Shown: one piece after another, positions 17,813-26,884 of the stretch
How the letters are laid out: the number at the start of each line of letters is the position of its first letter
How positions within the stretch are numbered: position 1 is the first letter of the stretch
Assembly (NCBI RefSeq): GCF_014904735.1
Contig: NZ_JACZCR010000009.1
Location: 53,189-117,188 of the forward strand
Direction of reading: 5' to 3'
DNA: 64,000 nt
DNA from: Microbulbifer hainanensis
Lineage (GTDB): Bacteria; Pseudomonadota; Gammaproteobacteria; Pseudomonadales; Cellvibrionaceae
Notes under the pieces: generated by a model
The model's input: the letters and a program-made list of their open reading frames with translations, nothing else
The model's database searches: none
Told to the model about the DNA's origin: nothing
Position numbers and translations under genes: made by a program

Positions 17813-17850
17813 AAGTGATCACCCCCATGTAATCACTTACCTCCCAACAC
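17813..17850 (-). promoter_or_regulatory. Conserved 38-bp block upstream of Oar-like receptor 2
   Basis: Partner of the block at 13717-13754. It contains a 7-base inverted repeat AAGTGAT (17813-17819) and ATCACTT (17832-17838) around a C-rich centre, followed by ACCTCCCAACAC. It lies 73-110 bases upstream of the receptor start. Confidence 0.6.
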
Positions 17851-18311
17851 ATATCCATAATGAAGAAAAACAGAATTACCTGACAAGCTTTTTTTACCTG
17901 CCTTTATTCTTTAGAGGATGACGCGCCTAACCTGAGGTTAAAACCGCGAAATAGACATCTTAATTTGGCATAAATTGAAAAATTTATATTGAAAATGTAT
18001 TTTTTTTAGAAAAAAGAACCTGAAAAAACACCTTATGCGCAACTCTATTCCTGAGGCAGCTCACCCACCTAAACAATGACTAAAGGAACAAACGTGACAA
18101 TCACGAAAAACAATCGCAAGCCTGAGAAGCCCAAAAACCAAAAGACATTAACGTCATATTTGGCAGCTTATTAAATTCAAAACACAAAACTTAGACCAGT
18201 TTAATCCAGCGCCAAAACAACTAACGATTTGCTGAAATCGCCAAATATTAATTACCTACCCGGTAATGTCAGATGGCGTTCAGCAAACAAATAGAAAACT
18301 TTAAACTGCGA
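17851..18311. other. A/T-rich intergenic stretch without a visible protein gene
   Basis: No credible open frame. It contains a perfect small hairpin (ATTACC 18251-18256 with GGTAAT 18262-18267). A terminator-like hairpin pointing rightward follows at 18312. Together these leave room for a small RNA on the plus strand, which I cannot confirm. Confidence 0.4.
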
Positions 18312-18343
18312 TCTAGCACGCCCGTACAGCATGCTAGATTTTT
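18312..18343 (+). terminator. Orphan terminator-like hairpin
   Basis: TCTAGCA (18312-18318) pairs with TGCTAGA (18332-18338) over a 13-base loop and is followed by five T. No plus-strand gene lies upstream before the divergent receptor, so what it would terminate is unclear. In the other direction it could catch readthrough from the amidotransferase gene, but no T-run is present on that side. Confidence 0.5.
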
Positions 18344-18433
18344 CGATATGGGGAAGATAGCCGCCTGAAGGGATATGGAAAAAAGCTTGATAGCCGAGAA
18401 AATTAGGGCGAGCGTGACACCCGCCCGGAAGGA

Positions 18434-19135
18434 TTATTTACGCAAAAACTCCAACATCCACCGCGCTACCGCGCTTTCGTGGATATCGTTCTGCAAAGAT
18501 GCCTTGCCTTTGGCAACTACCTCTTCGCCGAACGCCTCGCGGCGCAGTTCCAGCAGGCTATCGGAATACGGTTTGGTGAATTCCGGATGGGCCTGGAAGG
18601 TCAGCATATGGTCGTCCACCTGCACCATGGCCATGGGGCAGAATTCGCTGGAGGCCAGCACCTTGGCCCCGGGCGGCAATTCTTCAACCTGGTCCTGATG
18701 ACTCACCAGCAGACTGAAACTGCCCCGCGGCTCCGACATCCAGGCAGGGGTCTCCTGCAGTTCATAGCTGTGCACGCCCACACCCCAGCCCTTGTCGGAC
18801 TTGCGGGTTTTGCCGCCTAGCGCGTGAGCAATCAGCTGGTGGCCGAAACAGATGCCGATAGTGGGTTTCTTGGCATTGTGCAATTCGCGCACAAAATCCA
18901 TCAGCGGCGGAATCCAGGGTTTGTCCTCGTAGACACCGGTCTTGCTGCCGGTAATCAGATAGGCGTCCACTTCATCCATATTGGCGGGATATTCGCCGCG
19001 CTGCACCTCGTAGGTCACAAACTCCAGGTCCGGGTCCTGGGCCCGCAACAGTTCGGCGAACATTTCCGGGTACTCGCCAAACTCTCCGACCAGTTGTTCA
19101 CGTACATCGTCAGTTTTCAATACACCTATTTTCAT
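18434..19135 (-). CDS. Class I glutamine amidotransferase-like protein
   Basis: A 233-residue cytosolic protein with the class I glutamine amidotransferase fold (GuaA N-terminal type). The catalytic triad is visible: C96 in GICFGHQ, with H183 and E185 in FQAHPEF. Stand-alone members of this kind are usually annotated GMP-synthase-like amidotransferases, and some hydrolyse gamma-glutamyl amides; the acceptor here is unknown. The start is set at the ATG 19135 (MKIGVLKTDD), where homologues begin. The frame runs 34 codons further upstream but in a basic, non-family sequence. It is divergent from ompW across about 160 bases. Confidence 0.88.
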   Translation of the reverse strand: MKIGVLKTDDVREQLVGEFGEYPEMFAELLRAQDPDLEFVTYEVQRGEYPANMDEVDAYLITGSKTGVYEDKPWIPPLMDFVRELHNAKKPTIGICFGHQLIAHALGGKTRKSDKGWGVGVHSYELQETPAWMSEPRGSFSLLVSHQDQVEELPPGAKVLASSEFCPMAMVQVDDHMLTFQAHPEFTKPYSDSLLELRREAFGEEVVAKGKASLQNDIHESAVARWMLEFLRK

Positions 19136-19297
19136 TATCACACCGCTGAATTGACTGCTGAGTTTGCGGATTATGACATATCTGCGGCGCCCCTTTCCGT
19201 TTTTGGCTGCGCAGAGTTCACGCTGTTTGCAGCGCAATCAGAGTCAGTGACTAAACTGACAATTGGAAGTCCCGATTCAGTCACGGAGCGATCTCAC

Positions 19298-20032
19298 ATG
19301 AAAGCCCTCCCCGTTGTCGCCACCTGTCTCGTCGCATTGCTCGGTGCCAGTCAGGCGCTGGCGGACTACGAACAGGGCACGGTCGTCGTCCGCATCGGTG
19401 CCGGCTGGGTGGAACCCGACGACGATTCCAACTGGTTGCGGCTGGACGGCGTTCCCCTGGAGAACACCCGCGTCTATGTGGACAATGCCTCGAGTGCGAC
19501 CTTTACCGGCTCCTGGCTATTTGCTGATCACTGGGCGATCGGGTTGCTGGCGGCTATTCCCTTCAATCACGACCTGTATGTAGGTGGGCTGCCGGACCCG
19601 AACGGCGGTCCAGCATTAGGCCGCGTGCGCCTCGGGGATACCGACCAGCTGCCCCCCACGCTGACGGTGCAGTGGTTCCCGGTCTGTAACGAATCCTGGG
19701 TGCAGCCCTACGTCGGTCTGGGGGTCAATTACACCAGCTTTACGAATGAGGACATCAGCCGCACCGCCAACGACTACTTCCAGAATGCCCTCGGCGCCGA
19801 GGGCCCCGCGGAGCTGGACCTGGATGCCTCCTGGGGACTGGCGGGGGAACTCGGTGTCGACATTTCCTTCGGGCGTCGGAGCCGTTGGCTGGTCAATGCC
19901 GCGGTCTGGTACATAGATATGGACACGGATGCGAGGATCCGCTTTCCGACCAACGACGGTGCCAACCGCATTAAGACGAACGTCGATATCGATCCCTGGA
20001 TCTATTCCGTCGGTATTGGCTACCAATTCTGA
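19298..20032 (+). CDS. ompW: OmpW family outer-membrane protein
   Basis: A 244-residue outer-membrane beta barrel with a signal peptide (MKALPVVATCLVALLGASQALA). The mature part begins DYEQGTVVVRIGAGWVEP. Typical OmpW features follow: LFADHWAIGLLAAIPFNHDL, TLTVQWFP-x-VQPYVGLGVNYT, and a final SVGIGYQF with terminal phenylalanine. OmpW forms a small eight-stranded barrel with a hydrophobic channel for small non-polar solutes. The ATG at 19298 follows ACGGAG; the frame extends upstream but the signal peptide marks the start. A GC-rich inverted repeat just after the stop separates it from the convergent amidohydrolase gene. Confidence 0.88.
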   Translation: MKALPVVATCLVALLGASQALADYEQGTVVVRIGAGWVEPDDDSNWLRLDGVPLENTRVYVDNASSATFTGSWLFADHWAIGLLAAIPFNHDLYVGGLPDPNGGPALGRVRLGDTDQLPPTLTVQWFPVCNESWVQPYVGLGVNYTSFTNEDISRTANDYFQNALGAEGPAELDLDASWGLAGELGVDISFGRRSRWLVNAAVWYIDMDTDARIRFPTNDGANRIKTNVDIDPWIYSVGIGYQF

Positions 20033-20040
20033 CCCCATAT

Positions 20041-20080
20041 CGGATCCCGGCACGCCGACAGGTTCGGGCGCCGGGATCCG
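20041..20080. terminator. Strong hairpin between convergent ompW and amidohydrolase genes
   Basis: CGGATCCCGGC (20041-20051) pairs perfectly with GCCGGGATCCG (20070-20080). No T-run follows on either strand. It may stop transcription from both sides or protect the 3' ends. Confidence 0.5.
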
Positions 20081-20085
20081 CCGCC

Positions 20086-21756
20086 TCACTGCCCCCGTTC
20101 GTAGACCTTTTCACCGGCAACCCAGGTTTCCAGCACCCGGGTTTTCCACAGCGTGTGCGGGTCTATCGCGAACAGATCCCGATCCAGCAAGACAAAGTCG
20201 GCGGCCTTGCCTGGCAGCAGGTTGCCGAGCACATGTTCCTGATGCGCGGCATAAGCCGCACCGAGGGTAAAGGCGCGCAGTGCTTCGGCAAGGGAAATGG
20301 ATTCCTGCGCGCGCCAGCCGCCCGGCGGTTGGTCGCGGGTATTCTGGCGGGTGACTGCCGCGTGTATACCGAGGAAGGGGTTAACCGGCTCCACCGGGAA
20401 ATCGGATCCGGCAGCCAGTGGCGTCCCCTGATCGAGGAAGGTCCGCCAGGCATAGGCCCCGGCAAGTCGCTTGTCGCCAACCCGGTCGCCGGCCATATTC
20501 ATGTCGCTGGTGGCGTGGATCGGCTGCATGGAAGCGACAATGCCCAGCGTTTTAAAGCGCGGGATATCCACCGGTGCCACTATCTGTGCGTGTTCGATGC
20601 GGTGGCGGAAATCTCCCTCAGCCTGCGCCGGTTTCTGCTCGGCGAATTGGGCAAACTCGTCGAGTACCTGGCGGTTGGCGCGGTCGCCGATCGCGTGCAC
20701 ATTGATCTGGAAGCCCTGCGCCAGGGCGCGGCCGAAGTAGTCGTCCATTTCCCGGTGATTGTGCAGCAACAGGCCCGCGTAGTGCGGCTGGTCAGAGTAA
20801 TCCGCCAGCATTGCCGCACCGCGGCTGCCCAGGGCCCCGTCGGCAACGACCTTGATACTGCGAATAAATAGGCGATCTTCCGGACTACCCACAACCCCCT
20901 GCGCCAACATCGCATTGAAATCCCGGGTACCGGCCATCACCATCGGGTAGACGCGCATCGGAATGGCATCGCGCTGTGCCAGTGCCCGATAGGCCCGGTA
21001 GGTTGGGCCGTCGATTCCCGCGTCATGCACGCTGGTCAGCCCGTTGGCGAGTGCGATCTGAAACGCCGCGCCCAGGGCTGTTTCCACCTGCGCCTGCGAC
21101 GGTGCTGGAATCGCTTCGGCCATCAGCTCCATGGCGTTGTCCACCAGAATACCGGTGGGCTGCCCACTGGCATCCCGCAGAATCTCTCCCCCCTCCGGTG
21201 CGCGTGTGTCCCGATCGATGCCGGCGGCGCGCAGCGCGGCGGAATTGGCCCAACCGGCATGACCATCGACCCGGCGCAGCCAGATCGGCTGAGACACCTC
21301 CAGCGCATCCAGATCGGCCGCACTAGGCCAGCCCTTGCCCTTCCACAGCACCTGGTTCCAACCCCGCCCGGTAATCCAGCTTCCCCGGGGCTTCCCCTTG
21401 GCAAATGCCTTGATGGCAGACAGGGTTTCGGCAAAAGACTTGTCGCGCAGATCAATTTCGCCCTGCAGAAACCCCAGCGCACTCATATGGCCGTGGGCAT
21501 CGATCAGCCCGGGGATCAACGCGCGCCCATGCCCGTCGATCACTTCGGCGTCGGGATAGCGCCCGGCCATTTCGTCGCTATCGCCCAGCGCGAGTACTTT
21601 GCCGTCGGCAAATGCCAGCGCCGAGAACTTTTCGACGACCGGTTTACCGGACTTGTCCGGAACAATATGGGCGCCCCGAATATTTTCGATCAGCTGCGTA
21701 TTGCAGTATGCCGTGAGAGGGAATATCAGGAGCGCAAACAGGATCCGCATCCGCAT
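20086..21756 (-). CDS. Secreted amidohydrolase family 3 protein (YtcJ-like)
   Basis: A 556-residue metal-dependent hydrolase of the amidohydrolase superfamily (family 3, YtcJ/NfdA-like). The small N-terminal beta domain is followed by the metal motif H88-x-H90 in LIDAHGH, an HAIGDRAN segment, HRIEHAQ, and a C-terminal AAGSDFPVEPVNPFLGIHAAVTR signature. A signal sequence (RILFALLIFPLTAYC) places it in the periplasm; the cysteine after it could be a lipobox, but the match is imperfect. Substrates of this group are N-acylated or formylated compounds, and cannot be read from sequence. ATG is at 21756, or 21750. It is divergent from a TonB receptor, which may import the same compound. Confidence 0.87.
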   Translation of the reverse strand: MRMRILFALLIFPLTAYCNTQLIENIRGAHIVPDKSGKPVVEKFSALAFADGKVLALGDSDEMAGRYPDAEVIDGHGRALIPGLIDAHGHMSALGFLQGEIDLRDKSFAETLSAIKAFAKGKPRGSWITGRGWNQVLWKGKGWPSAADLDALEVSQPIWLRRVDGHAGWANSAALRAAGIDRDTRAPEGGEILRDASGQPTGILVDNAMELMAEAIPAPSQAQVETALGAAFQIALANGLTSVHDAGIDGPTYRAYRALAQRDAIPMRVYPMVMAGTRDFNAMLAQGVVGSPEDRLFIRSIKVVADGALGSRGAAMLADYSDQPHYAGLLLHNHREMDDYFGRALAQGFQINVHAIGDRANRQVLDEFAQFAEQKPAQAEGDFRHRIEHAQIVAPVDIPRFKTLGIVASMQPIHATSDMNMAGDRVGDKRLAGAYAWRTFLDQGTPLAAGSDFPVEPVNPFLGIHAAVTRQNTRDQPPGGWRAQESISLAEALRAFTLGAAYAAHQEHVLGNLLPGKAADFVLLDRDLFAIDPHTLWKTRVLETWVAGEKVYERGQ

Positions 21757-22200
21757 AGACTTACCTTTATGGTTTTCTTCATTGTTATGGATTCGCGCCG
21801 TCCGGACACGAACTTAGAGCTCATTAAAACTCAAGCCCTCGCCCACCGCCATAGTCAGGCCGCCTCCGAAATTCATGATTGCAAGGAGGCTACCGGATAA
21901 TCGGCACTTCGCTAAGGCAACTGTACCTTGCACCGCTTTTTCTTAATCGGTATCTTGATTCACGACTCTAAATCGAAACTGAGTCATCGATAGGATATCG
22001 CCAATTCAATAAGGACATTATTTTTCCGTCTCCCTATCAATACACATTGGGTGAAGGTTCCGTTTAACCGCGGCATCGCTTTCACCGTATTCAATTGCGG
22101 GTCGCTTGCAATGAGCCCCGTTCAAATCTGCATATGCCAACCTTTGCCGGTTTTCTGCATATCGCGCTCACGGATGTATCAGCACAACAAGGAGTTCAAT
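21757..22200. promoter_or_regulatory. Divergent promoter region of amidohydrolase and TonB receptor
   Basis: No gene seen. The stretch contains GACTC (21964-21968) and GAGTC (21981-21985) as a spaced inverted repeat, which could be an operator. The AraC regulator encoded after the receptor is a candidate to act here, by position only. Confidence 0.35.
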
Positions 22201-24441
22201 ATGACTTCGCCAACGGTCAGTCAATTCGCCCACCTTAGAACATTGAAAAAACGACTTCCCCTGCTTATTGCCCTGGCTGGCGCTGTCGCCGTGCCGGTGC
22301 AGGCAGATCAGCAGTCGGTACTGGAAGAGGTCACTGTCACCGCGCAGAAACGCCAGCAGTCACTGCAGGATGTCTCAGTTGCAGTCAGTGCCTTCTCCGG
22401 TGATGCCATTGAAAAAATGGGCTTCGAGGAGGGGCTGGATATCACCCAGCAAGTGCCCAATATGAATTTCTTTGCCATTTTTGGCGAAGCGTCGAGTCCC
22501 TCAGTCAGCCTGCGCGGTATCAGCCTGGTGAATTTTTCCGATTCCTGGGAATCGCCGGTTTCCATTTACGTGGACGACGTCTACCGCGGCAACCCCGCCG
22601 GCTCGGCCATCCAGCTGTTCGACCTGGAGCGGGTGGAAGTGCTGCGCGGCCCCCAGGGCACGCTGTATGGGCGCAACACCACTGGCGGCCTCGTGCACTA
22701 TGTTTCGCGCAAGCCTACCGAGGATTTTGCCGCCAGCGCCAGCGCCAGTTTCGGCAGTTATGCCGAGCGCATTGTGGAGGGCATGGTCAGTGGGCCGCTC
22801 AGCGAATCCGTGCGCGGGCGGGTCGCGGTGAAAAGCACCCAAAATGACGGCTGGCAGACCAACACGGTGACCGACGAGAAGCTGAACGATACCGATAATT
22901 TCGGCTACCGCGCCCAACTGGATTTTGATCTCACCGACAATGGCGGTCTGCTACTGAATGTCCACGGCAGCAGCGCCGACCAGCAATCCGTCGGCTTTGC
23001 CCATATGGGATACCTGGAATCCTCCGAAGCGGGCGCCGCAACCTGCAGTATTCCCCGCATCCAGGCGGGCCAGTGCACCAGCGCCTCTTTCGCCATGACC
23101 GGCGCAGAGGCGGTCAACGGCCACTACGATCCGGAGCACGTTGCCAGCGGTGCAGCCGGCGGGCTCGGCACCACGATAGATACCTTCGGCAGTTCCGCCA
23201 CGCTGAACTGGGATTTCGACAGCTTCAGCCTGACCTCGATCACCGCCTACGAAGAACTGGACAAATTCCTGCAGGACGATGGCGATGGCACCGCGGTAGT
23301 CTATTTCGACGAGCAGTACGCGGTGGATGCGGAACAGTACACCCAGGAACTGCGCCTCAACGGCAGCGGTGAAAACACCACCTGGGTAACCGGCTTCTAT
23401 TACTACAAGGACGACCGCGGTCTGGTTACTGAATCCCCGACCACCGCCGACTGGGATGCACTGGGACTGTGGCACCGGGAATGGGTCGCCCTCGACACCG
23501 AGTCCTGGGCGCTGTTCGGCCAGGTGGAATACGACCTCAACCCGGAACTGACCCTGGTGAGCGGACTGCGTTACACCGACGAGAATCGGGATTTCGCCCA
23601 GATTTCCGGCCCCAGTTTCTACGAGCCGCTGACCGTCTCCGACGACCTGTCGGAAAGCGCCACCACCGGGCGGCTCGGCCTCGACTGGCGCCCGGACGAG
23701 GTCACCCTTGCTTACGCCAGCCTCTCCACCGGTTTCAAGAGCGGCGGTTTCTCCGGCAGTTACAATGCCTCGCTGCAAGCCACCCGCCCGGTCAGATCCG
23801 AGGACATCACCAATTTCGAGCTGGGCATCAAAACCACGCTCGCCGACCGATTCCGCGTTAATGCGGCGGCCTTTAACTATACGATTGAGGGCTACCAGGC
23901 ACAGGTTTTCCTGACGGTGGCGGACGGCAGTGTTATTACCAATGCCGGCGACGTAACCGGCACCGGCGCCGAAATCGAAGTCACCGCGCCAATTACCGAT
24001 AATTTCGAGATGATCGGCGGCGCGGGATGGCTCACCACCGAGTTTGATTCCGATCAGATTTTCCATGTCGCCGGAGACAACTACACCCTCGACGGCAACG
24101 AACTGCCCTCGGCCCCGGAGTTCACCTATAACCTGATGGCGCGCTACTACATGAGCCTGGGCGGAAACGGCGAGCTGGTATTCCAGGGGGACTACGCCTG
24201 GCAAGCGGAGCATTTCCTGCAGATTGAAAACGACCCCTACTCCCGCCAGGACGCCTACGGGCTGGCCAATGCCAGTGTCAGCTGGCACTCTCCCAGCGAC
24301 CGCTACAGCATCGAGGGCTTTGTCAAAAACCTGACCGACGAACAGTACTTCACTTACCAGAATACTCTGGGTAGCGACTGGGGCTACGGTGTCTGGGGAC
24401 AGCCGCGCACTGCCGGCATGCGCCTGAACTGGAAACTGTAA
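22201..24441 (+). CDS. TonB-dependent outer-membrane receptor
   Basis: A 746-residue TonB-dependent receptor of the common COG1629 type. A signal peptide (residues ~15-35, ending PVQA) is followed by the TonB box region VLEEVTVTAQKR, a plug domain (to about 190, with VEVLRGPQGTLYGRNTTGG), and a beta barrel ending MRLNWKL. The ATG at 22201 has AAGGAGTTCAAT before it; the frame runs 50 codons upstream but without a signal. The ligand is unknown. The secreted amidohydrolase on one side and an AraC regulator on the other suggest an organic substrate that is imported or processed in the periplasm, rather than a metal. Confidence 0.92.
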   Translation: MTSPTVSQFAHLRTLKKRLPLLIALAGAVAVPVQADQQSVLEEVTVTAQKRQQSLQDVSVAVSAFSGDAIEKMGFEEGLDITQQVPNMNFFAIFGEASSPSVSLRGISLVNFSDSWESPVSIYVDDVYRGNPAGSAIQLFDLERVEVLRGPQGTLYGRNTTGGLVHYVSRKPTEDFAASASASFGSYAERIVEGMVSGPLSESVRGRVAVKSTQNDGWQTNTVTDEKLNDTDNFGYRAQLDFDLTDNGGLLLNVHGSSADQQSVGFAHMGYLESSEAGAATCSIPRIQAGQCTSASFAMTGAEAVNGHYDPEHVASGAAGGLGTTIDTFGSSATLNWDFDSFSLTSITAYEELDKFLQDDGDGTAVVYFDEQYAVDAEQYTQELRLNGSGENTTWVTGFYYYKDDRGLVTESPTTADWDALGLWHREWVALDTESWALFGQVEYDLNPELTLVSGLRYTDENRDFAQISGPSFYEPLTVSDDLSESATTGRLGLDWRPDEVTLAYASLSTGFKSGGFSGSYNASLQATRPVRSEDITNFELGIKTTLADRFRVNAAAFNYTIEGYQAQVFLTVADGSVITNAGDVTGTGAEIEVTAPITDNFEMIGGAGWLTTEFDSDQIFHVAGDNYTLDGNELPSAPEFTYNLMARYYMSLGGNGELVFQGDYAWQAEHFLQIENDPYSRQDAYGLANASVSWHSPSDRYSIEGFVKNLTDEQYFTYQNTLGSDWGYGVWGQPRTAGMRLNWKL

Positions 24442-24447
24442 AATCTC

Positions 24448-24484
24448 CCGTCTCCGGTCAGAAGCACTGACCGGAGACGGTTTT
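24448..24484 (+). terminator. Rho-independent terminator of the TonB receptor gene
   Basis: CCGTCTCCGGTCA (24448-24460) pairs with TGACCGGAGACGG (24468-24480), a perfect 13-base stem, followed by TTTTA. Confidence 0.92.
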
Positions 24485-25105
24485 ATGCCGAGCCGGTTTA
24501 CCGCCGCATCATCCGTCGCTCGCCATTAATCAATGCAAAGGTGATTAGCAACGCCAACGGCATGAAGTTCTTTTAAAATCACCATTAATGGAAAATTTTT
24601 TTATCAAAAAAACTATATGAAGACCAGAAAAACAAATAGCAGATTTTTCCAATCTTAAATGTTTCCCGCCCATTTCCTGCCCGTTGCCTCGCGGCGACTT
24701 TCCTGTCGCCAAGTGTCAACTTTATGTCCCAAATAGACGAGTAACTTGCGATTCGAATTATTACCTTATAACTGAATTGTCTATTCCCTTCGGCAAGCTC
24801 GCCGACAGGAGAGAAGGCAACGAGATCGCAAAGCCAAGAAAATAATAATCGGGGAGGTTGGTAAATGACTCCCGCTAAAAGTCGAAATGCTGCGACCACC
24901 GCAGTCACGTCGGTTGCACAGACACCAACTTCCCCGCTACCGGAATGTCGCCCCGGATCCGCTCTTCGCCGGACCCACCGCAACAACCGGTTCTGAACTT
25001 TTCCCCTTTGCCATCACAACACCGCAAGAAACAGACAACCCGGCCTCTGTTGCCGGATAACGACCTGCACCCTTAGGGGTGGGGTGACTTTGGGCTCACT
25101 GACAT
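24485..25105. other. Intergenic region before the AraC gene
   Basis: No credible gene. A small perfect hairpin (GGCGAC 24693-24698 with GTCGCC 24705-24710) is present. The left part is A/T-rich. The right part probably carries the promoter of the AraC gene, but I cannot point to it. Confidence 0.45.
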
Positions 25106-26158
25106 ATGACTCTGCTGATTAGAACCGCTTCATTGACGGGTTTTTATGAACTGGTTACTCGGCTAAATGGCAATCCGGACGCCTTGCTGCACCGCTTTAA
25201 TATCGACCCGGAAAAAGTATTAAAGCTTGAAGGAGTAATGCCCTACCGCACCAAAATCGCGTTGATCGAGGAAGCGGCTCGGGCGCTGAACTGCCCGGAT
25301 TTCGGTCTGCGCCTGGCGCAGGAACAGGACCTGACGATGTTTGGCTCTCTGGCCGCAATTGCCCTCAGTGCGCCTACTGTCGGCGAGGCAATGCAGAAAA
25401 TTGTCCAGTACATGCGCTATTACGCCCCGGGCATGCACATGACACTGGATCGCGGAAATCAGGGCGGGCTCGCGTACCTGAAACTCGAAGTCAGCGAACC
25501 CATCACCGGTGCACGCCAGCATATGGAGCTGGCTCTTGGCCTGGCCAACAACGTCTTCAAGATGCTGTACGGGAGCGATTTCCGCGCGGAAGCCGTCACC
25601 CTCAAGGCCAGTGAATCACTGGGCCACAACAGCTACCAGCAGATTTTCGAAGCCCCGGTTTATTTTGGCCGCGAGAGCGATGCACTGGTCGTCAGCACCG
25701 AGCACCTGAACAAAAACATCGATGCGCAGAACCCGGCGCTGTATGAACTGTTCGGAAAATATATCAACGACGCACTGATTTGTGAGCCCCTCGACGTGCT
25801 GCACCAGGTCAAGCAGTTGATCTATCGCCTGCTGCCGACCCAGCGTTGCAATCTGCAGGTGGTGGCGAATCAGCTCGGCCTGCACAAGCGCACACTGCAA
25901 CGCCGGCTCAGTGAGCACGGTATTGTGTTTGAAGATCTGCTCGACGATATCCGTCGCGAACGCGCCGACAGCTATCTCAGCGAACCGGAAATGCCGATGA
26001 CCCAGATTGCGAGCCTGCTCGGTTACCGGGAACAGAGCTCGTTCAATCGCGCCTGCCGTCGCTGGTACGGCATCACACCGCTGAGCCGGCGCAGCAAGCT
26101 GCAGACAACCGCAATGATCAAGGACGCGTCGGCGATCCTCGAGCCGGCAGCGGACTGA
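25106..26158 (+). CDS. AraC family transcription regulator (OruR-type N-terminal domain)
   Basis: A 350-residue regulator. The N-terminal two thirds match the arabinose-binding-like domain of the AraC/OruR/ArgR subgroup (for example FGLRLAQEQDLTMFGSLAAIALSAPTVGEA). The C-terminal ~90 residues hold two helix-turn-helices, the second in the PMTQIASLLGYREQSSFNRACRRWYGITP stretch. It would sense a small ligand and activate a catabolic or uptake gene set. It follows the TonB receptor on the same strand but behind a terminator and 660 bases, so it has its own promoter. The receptor and amidohydrolase genes are the natural candidate targets, from position only. Confidence 0.88.
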   Translation: MTLLIRTASLTGFYELVTRLNGNPDALLHRFNIDPEKVLKLEGVMPYRTKIALIEEAARALNCPDFGLRLAQEQDLTMFGSLAAIALSAPTVGEAMQKIVQYMRYYAPGMHMTLDRGNQGGLAYLKLEVSEPITGARQHMELALGLANNVFKMLYGSDFRAEAVTLKASESLGHNSYQQIFEAPVYFGRESDALVVSTEHLNKNIDAQNPALYELFGKYINDALICEPLDVLHQVKQLIYRLLPTQRCNLQVVANQLGLHKRTLQRRLSEHGIVFEDLLDDIRRERADSYLSEPEMPMTQIASLLGYREQSSFNRACRRWYGITPLSRRSKLQTTAMIKDASAILEPAAD

Positions 26159-26181
26159 CCCGCCCCCGTGTCAGCGCATCG

Positions 26182-26808
26182 CTACCATTCGATGCCCTGG
26201 CGCGCGGCGATACCGTCATGGAAAGCGTGTTTGAGCGCGCGCATTTCCGTTACTGTATCCGCTGCATCCTTCAGATACTGCTTTGCGCCGCGCCCGGTAA
26301 TGATCACGGTCTGGTCCGCAGGGCGCTGCGCAATAGCCTCCAGCACCTCGTCTTTATCCAGCCAGTGGTAATTGAGCGCATAGGTAAGTTCATCCAGTAC
26401 CACCAGGTAGACACTGCTGTCGGATAGTGCTGTGCGGGCCCTGTCCCACAGCGCCAGCGCCGCCGCTTTGTCGGTCTCGAAATCCTGCGTCTCCCAGGTG
26501 AAGTCGGTCCCCATTTCAAACCACTGCAGCGGGTATTGGCCGGCAGGCAGGCCGGTCAGCAGGTTTTTCTCCCCGCACTCCCATACGCCCTTGATGAACT
26601 GTGCCACCACCACTTTGTGGCCGTAACCCAGTGCGCGGGTCACCGTTCCCACCGCCGCGGTGGTTTTGCCTTTGCCATCCCCGGTATACAGGATCACGAT
26701 GCCGCGCTCTTCCAGTGCTCGGGCTACACCCGCATCGACAATTTTCTTGCGCGCTTGCATGCGCTTTTTGTGGCGTTCTTTTTTGGGCGAGTCGTCCGGT
26801 GCAGTCAT
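26182..26808 (-). CDS. cobO: Cob(I)yrinic acid a,c-diamide adenosyltransferase (CobO/BtuR)
   Basis: A 208-residue CobA/CobO/BtuR-type ATP:corrinoid adenosyltransferase, which attaches the adenosyl group to cob(I)alamin. The P-loop is GDGKGKTTAA (43-52), after a basic N-terminal stretch that caps the active site. VVVAQFIKGVWECGE, VVLDELTYALNY and VIITGRGAK follow as in the family. The ATG at 26808 (MTAPDDSP) is chosen; an in-frame extension of 18 codons reaches back toward the btuB stop but is not conserved-looking. It lies 76 bases downstream of btuB on the same strand and so falls under the same cobalamin riboswitch. It makes imported B12 usable. Confidence 0.93.
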   Translation of the reverse strand: MTAPDDSPKKERHKKRMQARKKIVDAGVARALEERGIVILYTGDGKGKTTAAVGTVTRALGYGHKVVVAQFIKGVWECGEKNLLTGLPAGQYPLQWFEMGTDFTWETQDFETDKAAALALWDRARTALSDSSVYLVVLDELTYALNYHWLDKDEVLEAIAQRPADQTVIITGRGAKQYLKDAADTVTEMRALKHAFHDGIAARQGIEW

Positions 26809-26884
26809 AGTCAGTCTGGTATTGCAGTTGCTGAACAGATAGCGGGAGCGGCCTAGCGCCACTCCCGCCGGGGGATGGCCAAGG

